Assembly (NCBI GenBank): GCA_019448385.1
Contig: JAGTXO010000001.1
Coordinates: forward strand, 558,001-622,000
DNA: 64,000 bases
Source of the DNA: Diacronema lutheri
Lineage: Eukaryota; Haptophyta; Pavlovophyceae; Pavlovales; Pavlovaceae
Direction of reading: 5' to 3'
Below, piece after piece: positions 1 to 10,416 of the stretch (its first letter is position 1; each line of letters begins with the position of its first letter). A model generated the notes under the pieces. That model had not been told where the DNA came from, did not search any database, and saw only the letters and a list, made by a program, of their open reading frames with translations. The position numbers were made by a program, and so were the translations under genes.

Positions 1-454
1 CGGGCGCACGCGCCGCAAGCTCGCTCTCGAGGTAGCACGTCGCGGGGTTGACGAGGGCGATGGCGGAGAGCGGCCGCCCCGCGCGCTCGAGCGCGAGCGC
101 GACGGCGAGCGTGAGGATGCCGCCAAACGACTCGCCCATGAGCACCACGCGCCGCTCGGCTGGCTCTGTGAGCAGCCGGTCGCTCACCTTGTCCACGAGC
201 GAGGCGAACGTCGAGCGGTCCTCCATCGGGATCGCCAACCCGACGATGTCGTAGTCCGTGCTCAGCGCGGGCAGCTGCAGCCACGGGCTGACGAGCGTGC
301 CGTCGAAGCCGGGCAGGTAGAGGAGCAGCGGCAGCTCAGGCCGCGCTGGCCGCGCGAGGTACCCGTCCTCGAAGAGGGGCGACGCGAAGCGCGCGCGCGC
401 GCTCGCGATTCGCGTGTGCCCAACGGCCAGGAGGACGAGCTCGAGCAACGGCAT
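1..454 (-). CDS. Alpha/beta hydrolase, phytyl ester synthase/DGAT-like (partial)
   Basis: Reading from the ATG at 454 to the window edge gives about 151 open residues with no stop, so the 3' part is missing. The fragment has a core strand and oxyanion-type turn (LLLYLPGFDGT), a 'GLAIPMEDR' segment and the nucleophile elbow GESFGG, followed by 'LVNPATCY'. This order matches the esterase/lipase/thioesterase half of plant plastid phytyl ester synthases (PES1/2), which move fatty acids onto phytol or diacylglycerol. The acyltransferase half would lie outside the window. There is no obvious plastid leader before the domain, so an upstream exon is possible, but only 58 bp separate this ATG from the divergent DMXL start. 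Family assignment is from motif recall; substrate is unknown. Confidence 0.7.
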   Translation of the reverse strand, partial: MPLLELVLLAVGHTRIASARARFASPLFEDGYLARPARPELPLLLYLPGFDGTLVSPWLQLPALSTDYDIVGLAIPMEDRSTFASLVDKVSDRLLTEPAERRVVLMGESFGGILTLAVALALERAGRPLSAIALVNPATCYLESELAARAP

Positions 455-512
455 CGCGTGCGCCACTGAAAGGACCCCTCGCCGCGCACTCACGTGGAGG
501 CAGCGCGCGGGG

Positions 513-3500
513 ATGGAGACGGACGAGCACCCGAGCCGCGCGACGACGCGGATGGCGTGGGCATCGGCGCGAGGCTCGCTCGTCGCGGCGTACGGCTCGG
601 AGCGCTTCGTCGTGCTCGCGAGCGGCGCGGGGCTCGTCGTGCAGCAGGTCCTCGGGCCGTTCCGAGGCGCCGTCGCCGCGGTCGAGCTGCAGCACGAGAC
701 CTTCTCGCTCGCGGTGGCGGTCGACTCGTGCGTGCACGTGTACGCGCTCGACCGGACCGAGCGCGAGCGCGAGCTCACGCTCCGCTGGCTCGAGCTCGCC
801 GTCGTCTCCGAGCCGTGCGGCCCGGACGAGGCCGTGCTCGCGCTCGCATGGGCGCCGAATCCGCCGGCCGGCGGAGGCTTTGCGCTCTGGGCGGCGGGCG
901 CCACGCTCGCCTTCTGCGCGGCAGGCGCGGAAGGGCCCGCGCCGCGCGTGCCCTTGCCTTCGCCCGCCATCCTCCTCGCATGCTCGCCTGACGGCCGGCT
1001 CGTGGCGACGTGCGGCCGTGCCGACGCGAGCGTGCGCGTGTGGCATGCGGCCGGCGGCGCCGAGGGCGCGACAGTCGAGACCGCGTTCGGCACAGACGAG
1101 GCGCAGGGCGAAACGGACGCGCACGCGCGCGCGTCACTCGCGTGCGTCACGCTCATCCAGTTCGCGCCCGTCCAGGCCGTCGACTGGCGTCCGCTTCAGG
1201 CCGCCGCTGGGCGCGCGTCCGGCGGCTCGGCCGTCCGGCGACCGTCGCGCAACGCGCTTCTCACCACATCCGCCGACGGCGTCGGGCGGGTGTGGGTGGA
1301 GTGCGAGGCACAGCCGGGTCAGCCGTACGAGCTGAGCGCCTGCCTCGCCCTCGATGACGATGCGCATGGCGCCCATGGAGCGAGCGCGGCATATGCGTGG
1401 GTGAGCTCCGCACGCTGCCTGACGCTCGCGCTGGGCGGCGCGGCCGGCGGCGCTTCGTGCGGGCTGGTGCAGCGCAGCAGCGGCGGCGTGCTGCGCGCCT
1501 TCGCCGTGGACGGCTTGCTGGGCCCCGCGCGCAGCACCGCACTCGCGCGCCTGGTGTGGGAGGTGGCCGCGCCTGCGAGCGTTGCCGGCGGCGCTGCTGC
1601 GCGTCCGGGCGCCGAAGTGCGTCCGGGCGCCGAAGTGCGTGGTGGCGCGCTGGCCGCCGCGGGGCACGCGGAGGCGGCGGTGCAGATGGGCGCGCTGTGC
1701 GCAGCCACGGGCGCCACGCGCACAACCGACGGCTACGCCCTTCCATCGTGCCGCGTGTGCGTCCTCACTCTCAGCTCGCACGGCATCCTCACCTGCGATC
1801 ACGTCCTCTCCACGCATTCGATGGAGCAGGCTGGTGGCGGCGCGTGGGGCGCGCGCGGATCGGCGCGCGCGGACGCCGAGGCGGTGCGGTCGCCCATCGC
1901 GTCGCGTCCGCCGTCCACGCAGCTGCAGCAGCTGCCGCGCCACGCGCGGCCGCAGGCACTCGCGCCCGGGCCGGTATGCGCGCCGGCCGATGCGCGTGAC
2001 GCGTCTCCCCTGCTGCCGCCGCAGTCGCCGATGGCCGTTGCACACGTGGGCGCGCGCGCCGCGCTGGGCGCGCACAGCGCGGGGCACGAGGTCGCGCAGC
2101 TTTGCCCGCACCCCAGCCTAGCGCTGCTCGCCTCGCGCTCCGCCGACGGTGAGGTGTTGCTGTGGGCACACGACGGTTACACGCACAGGCAGGCGGCGCG
2201 CGGCGCGGAGGCGCGCGTGGCGCTCGACGTGGGCACGTCGCTGCTGCGCGAGGTGGCGAGGCTGCGCGAGCCGGCCGACACGATCTGCTGGGCGACGCTC
2301 CCCTCCGACGGCGACGCGTCCGCGCGTGGCACGCTCGCGCTCGCTTCTGCCGGGCTGCACGCCGCTCGCGCGACAGATTTGTCGGAATTGTCGGAACTGT
2401 CGCTGTGGGTGCTCGTGGCGAGGCGCGCGTCGTCGCCCTCGGCGGGCAAGGCGTCGACGCACACGTCGGCGCAGCCGACCGTGCCGGGAGCGTTCGAGCT
2501 GGTGCGCGCGGCGCCGCCGCTCGTTCTGCGCGCGCGCGATGCGCCGGCAGGCGGAGGTGACGCGCGCGGCGGGCGGCCGCACGGCAGAGGCTGGGCGCCG
2601 CCGCCATGGCAGCTGCGCGCGGCCGTGGAGCTCGGCGTGATCTTGGCGGCGCCCGCGAGCGAGCGCGCGGCAGACGGCAGCGCGCAGCCTCTGCCGCGTG
2701 CCCTCGCGTGCGCGATCAGCGGACGGTCGACGCTCGTCGCGTGGGCGGCGCGATCGCGCGACGCGGCAGTGTCGGATACACACGCGGAGGGCGAGCGCAC
2801 CGCGTCGCACGAGTTGGTCGTCGTCTGCGAGGCGGAGCTGGAGGGCCACGGCGGCAGCCGGGTGGTTGACTGCCAGCCCGCCGCTGCCGCGCTGCACCCG
2901 GCGCCCGATCCGGCCACCGACGGCCGTGCGACGTGCGAGCGCGGGGTGCGCTCGGCCGAGTGCGTGAGCCTGAGTGAGGATGGCGTCGTGCTGCTGTGGA
3001 GGCTGCAGCTGCGCGGAGCAGAGGCAGGAGCGGAGGGCAGCTGGGCGCTCGTGCCCCTCGCGCTGCGCCGCGCCGACCCGCTGCTCCTCGAGCCCGCCGT
3101 CGCGTGCCGCCCGCATGCCGCCTCCCTCGCTGTCTGTCCGGGGCCCATCGCTCGCCTGGCGCTCTGCACGTCCGGCGGCACCGTGGACGTTCTCGAGGCG
3201 CTCACGCTGCTCGGCTCACCGATGCGTGAGCAGCTGCTGCGGCTGGCGAAAGAGCACGCGCCCGTCGAGACGTGCGCCGTGAAGGCGCCGCCCACCGTGC
3301 TCGGCTCTGCTGCTGCGCTCGTAGAAAGCGCGGGAGCGCGCGCAAGGCCATCGCCAGCGGGCGCGCGCGGCACCGAGCGGCTCGCGGCGGCGGGCGCGGG
3401 CGAGCGCGCCGTCGCGGCATGGCACCTCGCATGGGGCGGGCTACATCTACTGGCGGTGTGCGCAGGGCCGCACGTGCGTGTCCTCGCGCAGCCGCTCACG

Positions 3501-6500
3501 CCCGGCTACGTGCGCCGCGCCGCGCCGTGGGCCGTCGTCGTGTCCGCCGAGCTACGCGCGCCGGTCGCATCCGCCGCGTGGACGGCGGACGGCGGTCTCG
3601 TCATCGGCGACGCGCGCGGCGCGCTGCACATGATGGCGCAAATGGGCGCGCACGCGCTGCGCGGGCTGTCGGCGCTCGACGCGCGGCTGCCCGGCGGTGA
3701 GCTCCGCTCGCTGCCGCCCTACCACCCGCGCGCCCTCGAGGAGGACATTCTCGCTGGCCGCTCGTGGCGGGTTGAGCGGGTGATTGGGATGCTCGCGCGG
3801 CAGCTCGCGGCCGGCGCGAGCGCGCGAGAGGGCGCGGGAGGCGAGGATCGCGCGGGCGGGCGTGGCGTGCGGAGCGCGGGCGTGCCGACCGTCGTCGTCG
3901 CGATGCACCCGCTCCATGAGCTCCTCGCGGAGCGGGCAGGACTCGTCGACGCCGACGCGCGCGCGGACGCGCGCGCGCCGCGCGACGACGACAGCGCCGA
4001 CACCGCCGCGGACGCCGACGCCGCCACCGCCGCCGCCGCGGCGGCGGAGCGCGCGGCGGCCGAGGCGACGGCCGCAGCGGCCGCGGCGGCGGAGCGCGCG
4101 CAGGAGGTTTTTGACCTGTTCGCCCCCGCGCCCATCGCGCAGCCGGCCGCCGCGCCCGCGCCTTTGCCGACGCTCGGGCCAGCGCGCCGCTCGACGGGCG
4201 AGGACGCGCTCTCGCCGGCTGCGACGGTCTGTGCCTCGCTCGGCACGACGGCCATCTTCGGTCTGAGCGGGTTGGAGCAGCGCCGCCTGCTGCGCACCGT
4301 CGACATCTACCAGCGCATGCATGAGCACCTCGTACGCGCGCGCGCGCGAGGAGGCGGCGCGCGCGTGCGCCTGCCGAGCCCGCGCCATTCGGCCGTCGCG
4401 CGCGCGCCGCTCGGCCGCGCATGAGCTCAGCCTGCGCGCGCGCACGCGCCGCTCGCACACCTGCCCCCACCGCCGCTCGCAGGCGCTCGACGAGTGCGGC
4501 CTGCGCTTTCTGATCCGTGTGAAGCTCGCGGCCGACGAGCGGCACGCGCGCGCCGGCGGCGGCGCGAGCGGCGGCGGCGCGGCGCTCGTTCGCATGTCGG
4601 ACGTCGTGTGGGCGTTTCACTCGGAATGCCACCAGGCGCGCGCGCAGACGTGGCCCTCGCGCGCGCGCCGCGCTGCGCCGCGCCTGCCACCGCGCGCGCG
4701 CGCTTGAGCTGTGCGCGCACCTTCGCGCATGCCCTCCGCCCCATTGTGACGCGCGAGCAGGCGTTGCTTGACCTCTGCTTGACGAGCGAGACGTACGGCC
4801 CTACCGCGTACGCGTGGTCGGCCGTGAACGCCATCGGCGGCGGGCTGTGGCTGTGCGGCAGCGCCTTGCTCCGTCGCACGGTCGAGCGGGTCGCGCAGGC
4901 GCAGTTCTCGATCCGCCGCGAGCCCGACGATGCCGCGCCCTTCTACATGGCGCTCGGCAAGAAGGCGGCTCTCCTCGCGCTCTACAAGGCGGCGCGCAAC
5001 GAGAAGCTCGTCGCCTTCCTCTCGAACGACTTTGACACCGAGCGGTGGGAGGGCGCCGCGCTTAAAAACGCGTACGCGCTGCTCGGCAAGCGGTCGTGGG
5101 CGCTTGCCGTCGCCTTCTTCCTCCTTGGCAAGCAGTGGCGCGATGCGGCGATGGTCGCGGGCAAGCACATGCGCGACGTGCAGCTCGCGCTCGTCATCGC
5201 CGCGCTCGCTCCCGAGCAGCCGCTCGCCGAGATCGAGCACATCGTCAACGAGCTCCTCCTCAACACGCGCACGGACGGCGCGGACGGCGCGGACGGCAAC
5301 GTCGTCGGCGCGGGCGAGCACGTGTGGACGCAATGCGTTGCGCTGCTGCTGCTGCGCAGGCCGGTCGACGCGCACGCCGCCCTCGCCGGCTCGTGCGCCA
5401 CGGGCGACGCCACACGTCCGCACGAGCCGCCGCTGCCCGCGCAGCCGGGCGCGCTGCACGATGGCGTCGGCCCTGAGCCCTTCACACCCGCAGTCCGGGA
5501 CTACCTGCACTGGCTCTGCGCGCAGCCGCAGCTCCGACGCGGCGGCGCTGCGCGCGTGCCGCCGAGCGTCCACGCGGCGTGCGCGTATGCCTTCGCGCGT
5601 GGGGGCTGCGCTCTGCACGCCCTCGGCGCGGCGAGCGACGCGCGCGCCGACGGTGCGGGCGCGGATGCAGGCGCGGCAGCGGCCGCCGACGCGACGGCCG
5701 ACGGCATGGTGGACGTTGCGGCGTCGCAGCACGCCGGCGCGGCCGACGGCGACTGGAGCTGCGCGCTCACGCGCGTGCCGCATGCGCGCGCTGCTGCACC
5801 CGGCGACGACAGGCGCTGCGCGCGCGTCGCTGCAGCCGCGTGCGCCGAAGCAGCGTTCCAGCTCGTGCGCGGGCGCGCGGCTGAGGCGGCGCGCGGCGCC
5901 AGTGCGCTCCTCGCGCTCGGCGACGACGGGCTGCCCGCCGTCTCGCGCATGCACGCGCTCAGCGCGAGCGCGGCTGCGCGTGTACGCGACGCAGAGGCCG
6001 CCGCGCGTGCGGCCGTGCGCGCGGCCGACGAGACGGCGGCCGCGGACGCGAGCGCGCTGCGCGCGCTGCGCGACGCGTCCGTCACCGACGCCGAGCGCGA
6101 GGTGGCCTTGCTCGCCGCGCGCACCGGCGCGCTCGCGGATGGCGAGTTGGTCGTGCGGTTGGCCGTGGCGCGCGCGTGGGGCGCCCACGAGCGCTCCGGT
6201 GGTTCGTGCGCGCACGGAGGCGCGCAGACGCCGCTCGCGCTCGGCGCGGCGGCGCGCGCGCTCGTCGCGCGGCTTGCGCCGCTCGCGCGCGGCGCGCTGC
6301 CGCCCGTCGAGGCGGTGTGCGCGGCCGCGGCCGCCGGGCTCGAGCTGAGCGGCGTGCATATCGCTCTTCTCGATGGGTTGCACGCCGCGCCGTCCGTGGG
6401 TGAGGACGCGACCAGAGCGGATACGGACGGGCGACCGGCGGGCGTCGACACACATGAGCAAGGCGTGCACGGCACCGCGCCTTGCCCTCCCTCAGCCACC

Positions 6501-8372
6501 GCGACGCGCTGCTGCGCAGGAGGCGCCCGCGCGACCGTTACCGGCGCTGGCCCCGCGCGCGAGGGCGACGCCACCCACACAGCGCTCGACCTCGCCGGCC
6601 TCGAGGTCGACGCGGCAATTGCGCTCTGTGCGCTGGCCGTAGGGTGGAGCCGCCATGACGCGCCTGCCCTTTTTGCGCTGTGCACCGCGAGGACGCGCGA
6701 GCAGCTGCGCGAAGCGGCACTCTGTGCGCTCGCGGCGGCTGCGCGCTCGGGCGACGCCGACGCAGCGGAGGAGGAGGCGGAGGAGGCCGCCTCGTCGAGC
6801 GCGCAGCTCGGAGCCGGCGCGCGCCTCGCGCTCGTGCGCGCGTGCGCCGCCTCAACTGAGCGGGCGCTGCGCGCGGCGCTCGGCGAGCGCGCGGCGGACG
6901 CGCCCGCCGCTGCGAGCGCATTCGTGCTGCTCGCCGCGCTGGCCGCCGCCGCCGAGTGCGCGCTCGCGCTGCGCGCGCCCGCCGCCGAATGCGCGCCGAC
7001 GGCGCCGCGGTGGGCGGCGCTGTGGGCGGCCGTCGTGAGTGCGCCCGCGGACGGTCGGGATGGCAGCGCGGCGGATGGTGGCGACGTGGCAGGCGCTGGC
7101 GAGGGCGGCGAGGTGCTCCGGCTGCGTGGCGAGTGCATGCGCGCCGTGTGCGCGCACCCGACGGAGGCAAATCTCGTCATTGCCGCGCCCTCCAAGGGCC
7201 TGCTGCTGCTCGACGCGCAGCGCGCCGGCGCGGCTGGGCGCAGCGCGAGCGCGCACGCGCCTCCGCCGCCGCAGGCAGAGGGTGCGAGCTTCAGCTACCA
7301 CCAGCTGTGCATGCACCCGTCGGGCAGCGCGCTCGTCGCGCTCTCCGACTCGGCCGTCCACGTCTGGCGGCTCTCCACTTGGCGCGAGCGAGCGCACGCG
7401 CGCTCCGCCGACGATGGAGATGCGGACCTCGTCGCCGCCGCCGCCGCCGCCGCGGTCGCGGCGGGCGTGCGCGGCATGTCGCCCGCCTCGGGCGCGATAG
7501 CCGCCACGATGGCGCCGTCGCCTCGGCCGCGCGCCATGCTCAGCGTGGTCGGCTCCCTTCCGTTTGGCGCAGCGTACGGCGCGCCGCTGCGCGACGGCCT
7601 CAACTCGGCAGCTTCGCACCCGGTGCGCGGCGCTTTTGATGCGCGCGGCACCAAGCTGGCAGTGGGCGACGCAGCCGGCCGCGTTAGCCTGTGGGCGTGG
7701 GGCGCGCTCGGCACCGACGTGCTCGGCCGGCCGCCGTGCGCGGTTGTGCCGTGCCTTTCGCGCAGGGTCGCAGACGTCGGTTTCGTCTCGTCGACGCTCC
7801 TCGCCGCATGCGCACACTCGCACGGCGCACGCGATTCGACCAAGGGCGGCTCGCACGCGTGGAGCGGCTGCCTCGTCGACTTTTTGCTGCCGCCGTCGCG
7901 CGCCGTCGTCGGCGGCGTCTCGCTGCCCGATGGGAGCGGCCATTGCCTCGTCCCGCTCCACACGCGACCGCAGGTGCTCGTCGGGAGCAAGCGAGGCGAC
8001 CTCACCCTGTGGGATCTGCGCACGCACGCGATCGTGCACACGTGGTCCGCGCACCCGGGCGCCGCCGTCCGCGCTCTCGCCCTCGCGCGCGGCGGCGACG
8101 TTGCCGTCTCAGGCGCGTCAGACGGCTCGCTTCGGCTGTGGGACGTGCGCGCTCTTGAATCCATGGCGGACCCGCACGACGACGCCGCGAGCGCGCCACT
8201 CACCGAGCGGTGGGCGAGCGCGAAGCACCACGAGAAGCACACGATGCTCCAGCCGCTGCTCGGCCACGGGCCCGGCTCGTCCCACGGCGTGACCGCGATC
8301 GCAGCGTCCGCCGCCGCCGACGCAATTTACACGTGCGGCGCGGACGGCCGCGTGCTCGTGATCCCGTTGTGA
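513..8372 (+). CDS. DMXL: RAVE complex subunit Rav1 / rabconnectin-3 alpha (DMXL-like)
   Basis: Three exons, 513-4331, 4483-4635 and 4761-8372, join in frame to 2,527 residues. Rav1/DMXL proteins are WD40 scaffolds that promote assembly of the V1 and V0 sectors of the vacuolar H+-ATPase. The N-terminus (AAYGSERFVVLASG) opens a WD40 propeller as in DMXL. The conserved Rav1 C domain spans residues about 1270-1500, with 'LDECGLRFL', 'VVWAFHSECHQ', 'AAPFYMALGKKAALLALYK' and 'ALLGKRSWALAVAFFLLG'. A second propeller with 'LTLWDLRTHAIV' and 'LRLWDVRALE' ends the protein. Ala-rich linkers account for part of the length. The first intron starts GTACGC. The second is best placed as a GC-AG intron (4636-4760), because that joins 'HSECHQ' to 'ALLDLC' as in the family. 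The start at 513 is the first ATG before the conserved block; ATG 546 is a possible alternative. Confidence 0.92.
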
Positions 8373-8419
8373 GCGCCGTGCTCATCGCGGCTCGCTGGCG
8401 GCGGGGCTCGTGCCGCGTG

Positions 8420-9310
8420 TCACGCGACGCTGGCGGGAGCCGATTTGAAGGTGCGCGTGACCGGTGGGAGTGGGTGACGATCCAGTGCGAGGGCACTGCC
8501 GAAAGCCAAAGGTGCTGAGGACCCATCAGTGAGCGGCTCCCACCACGTGCGATGTTTCCTGATGCCGGCGACGTGGCCACGCGGGGGGCGCACTTCGACC
8601 GCATCATGGAAGCGCAACTCAGCAGAGAGTGGTGCGTCGCCGGCATGCTCCGGCTCGGCTTTGGAGAGGATGACGGCCGCAGCGATCAGCAGCAGCACCA
8701 CGTGAAGACCGATGATGGTGATGAATGGCGCGGAAGAGACGAAAAACATGTCGCGAGTCTCCATCTGCGCGCCGATGACGACCGTGTTCGCGCCCGAGCC
8801 CAAGACGTCGATGAAGGTCACCAGGAACGAGTAGCCGGCGATGGATCGACGCCGGATGAAGATGAAAAACTGCGGGAAGAACCCCGCGGCGAAGAGCATC
8901 GACGGCAGGACGGTGCCAAACGCGAAGAGCGCAGAGAGGGGCGCGGTCCGCAAGAGCGTGCCCAACGCCGCGCTGGCGGCGACGCTGAGTGCGGAAAGGA
9001 GGAGCGCAAGCGGCCACAACCATCTCTCGAGATTCCGCGCAAACGTGAGCTCCTGCGCCTCGAGCACGGCTAGGGTTGCGCAAAAGCATCCCATAGAGGT
9101 GACCACCCAAAGCGACTCGCGCTCGGCGAGCGCGTACGCGATGTACAGCAATGCGGCTAGGTGCCACAGCACGACGAGACCCGCGCTCAGGCCCGCCGTG
9201 GACGACCTGCGGTGGTTGTGTATCACCTGCGGGATCATCATGCCGCCAAACGCGGCGGCGCCAACGATGCCCGCGCACGTGACGAGCGCGTCCATCGCCG
9301 CCGTCTCCAT
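8420..9310 (-). CDS. PQ-loop repeat membrane protein
   Basis: Single exon of 296 residues. Two PQ-loop repeats are visible: 'GGMMIPQVIHNHRRSSTAGLS' early in the protein and 'AAGFFPQFFIFIRRRSIAGYS' about 120 residues later, each followed by hydrophobic helices. About seven membrane segments can be counted, the usual layout for cystinosin, PQLC2 and related carriers that export amino acids or other solutes from lysosomes or vacuoles. The substrate cannot be told from sequence. The last 60 residues are a polar tail. Translation could begin farther upstream in the same frame, but that would overlap the TBP-like start at 9406, so the ATG at 9310 (METAAMDAL) is chosen. It converges on DMXL with 47 bp between stop codons. 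Confidence 0.82.
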   Translation of the reverse strand: METAAMDALVTCAGIVGAAAFGGMMIPQVIHNHRRSSTAGLSAGLVVLWHLAALLYIAYALAERESLWVVTSMGCFCATLAVLEAQELTFARNLERWLWPLALLLSALSVAASAALGTLLRTAPLSALFAFGTVLPSMLFAAGFFPQFFIFIRRRSIAGYSFLVTFIDVLGSGANTVVIGAQMETRDMFFVSSAPFITIIGLHVVLLLIAAAVILSKAEPEHAGDAPLSAELRFHDAVEVRPPRGHVAGIRKHRTWWEPLTDGSSAPLAFGSALALDRHPLPPVTRTFKSAPASVA

Positions 9311-9405
9311 CTCGTCGTGTGGGAGCGCACGCGTAGCGTTGCCGCGCCGTTTGGTTCGCGTCCGTCCAGTCGGTATAATTATGCCCAAGCAAGCCCTGTC
9401 GCACG
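9311..9405. promoter_or_regulatory. Divergent intergenic region with a TATA-like sequence
   Basis: Only 95 bp separate the PQ-loop ATG and the TBP-like ATG, so both promoters must lie here or overlap the genes. The segment TATAATTA at 9374-9381 is the only AT-rich stretch. It is about 25-32 bp before the plus-strand ATG, which would leave almost no 5' leader if it acted as a TATA box. Functional role is a guess. Confidence 0.25.
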
Positions 9406-10359
9406 ATGGGGGAGCGCGATGCATCGATCGCGTTCGCGAACACGCTGATCAAGACGCTGCTCGCGCACGCGCGCGAGCTGTTTGAGGATGATCAGATGGA
9501 GGCGGAGCTGCCGTACCTCGAGCGCCTTTTCCTTGAGAAAGTGAACGCCACGCTGCGCGCGGAGCCGCTGCCCGGCGAGCGGTCGATCGTGGCTCTCGCG
9601 GCGGGCTCAGCCACGGCCGTCGACGTGAAGGATGAGCCCAACGGCGAGGACGAGGGCGACGCAGACATGGTCGCGCACGCGGTACCATCGCTGGCTGTGG
9701 ATCGCATGCTCCACCCTTCGGGCATCGTCCCGCGCCTCGACAACGTAATGTCGCACGCAAACCTCGGCTGCGCGATCGACTTGCGCGCATTCGCGCAGCG
9801 CGTCGGCAACGTCATCTACGAGCCGAAGCGGCACTCGGCTCTCAGTCTGCATTTCCGCAGGCCAAAGGGCACGGTTCAGCTTTACGCCTCGGGCAAGCTC
9901 GTTTGCACCGGCTGCCGCACGGAAAGCGACTCGCGCGCGTGCGCGCGCAAATGCGCAGCGCTCGCGCGCAGCACGGGCGCGCGGCCGCACCTCGACGCGT
10001 TCCGCGTGACCAACATCTTCGCGTCGTGCGGCACGGACTTTGACGTGAAGCTGCTGCACCTCGCGGCCGCGCACGGCCTCGAGTACAACCCCGAGCGCTC
10101 GGCCAAGCTCACGTGGCATCGGAGCAATCCGTCCGTTGTCCTTGAGATCTCGTCAAAAGGGCATGTCGGCCTTTCGGGCACGGCGCGCGTGCAGGAGCTG
10201 AGCACGGCCTTTGAGCAGGTGTACCCCGTGCTCAAGGCGTTCAGCGTCCCGCGCGTGGCTCCGGCGCCCACGGCGCCCGCCGCAAGCGTCCCGCTGGGGA
10301 GCGAGCGCGGCGCGGACGCGCATGTGGGCGTGACGCCAGCGAGAAATGCGTCACCCTGA
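9406..10359 (+). CDS. TBP-like factor with TFIIA-alpha-like N-terminal helix
   Basis: Single exon, 317 residues. Residues 107-280 hold the two direct repeats of the TATA-binding protein saddle: repeat 1 has 'VPRLDNVMSHANLGCAIDL', 'YEPKR' and 'YASGKLVCTG', and repeat 2 has 'FRVTNIFASCGTDFDVKL', 'YNPER' and 'AFEQVYPVLKAF'. The four phenylalanines that intercalate and kink TATA DNA in canonical TBP (yeast F99, F116, F190, F207) align with H143, Y160, S232 and S249. This resembles TBP-like factors (TLF/TRF2) that do not bind TATA. Residues 6-50, with 'HARELFEDD' and 'LPYLERLFLEKV', closely resemble the first helices of TFIIA-alpha/TOA1 ('VREDFENA', 'LQDLKNIWQKKL'). An acidic linker (73-88) containing a sumoylation-type VKDE joins the two. 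The TBP-family call is firm; the TFIIA relationship is my inference. Confidence 0.85.
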   Translation: MGERDASIAFANTLIKTLLAHARELFEDDQMEAELPYLERLFLEKVNATLRAEPLPGERSIVALAAGSATAVDVKDEPNGEDEGDADMVAHAVPSLAVDRMLHPSGIVPRLDNVMSHANLGCAIDLRAFAQRVGNVIYEPKRHSALSLHFRRPKGTVQLYASGKLVCTGCRTESDSRACARKCAALARSTGARPHLDAFRVTNIFASCGTDFDVKLLHLAAAHGLEYNPERSAKLTWHRSNPSVVLEISSKGHVGLSGTARVQELSTAFEQVYPVLKAFSVPRVAPAPTAPAASVPLGSERGADAHVGVTPARNASP

Positions 10360-10416
10360 GGTGGTCCGATGATCGGGAAAGGGGCAGTTTACAAGAGACG
10401 AGCGAGCGAGCTCGCC

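Noticed and set aside
463-490. A 28-base GTGAGT...TTTCAG on the minus strand upstream of the hydrolase ATG
   Set aside because: Too short for an intron, and it needs no upstream exon; treated as chance.
336-1124. Long open frames opposite DMXL and many others on both strands
   Set aside because: High GC removes stop codons by chance. These frames are Arg/Ala-rich, lack motifs and lie opposite genes with clear homology.
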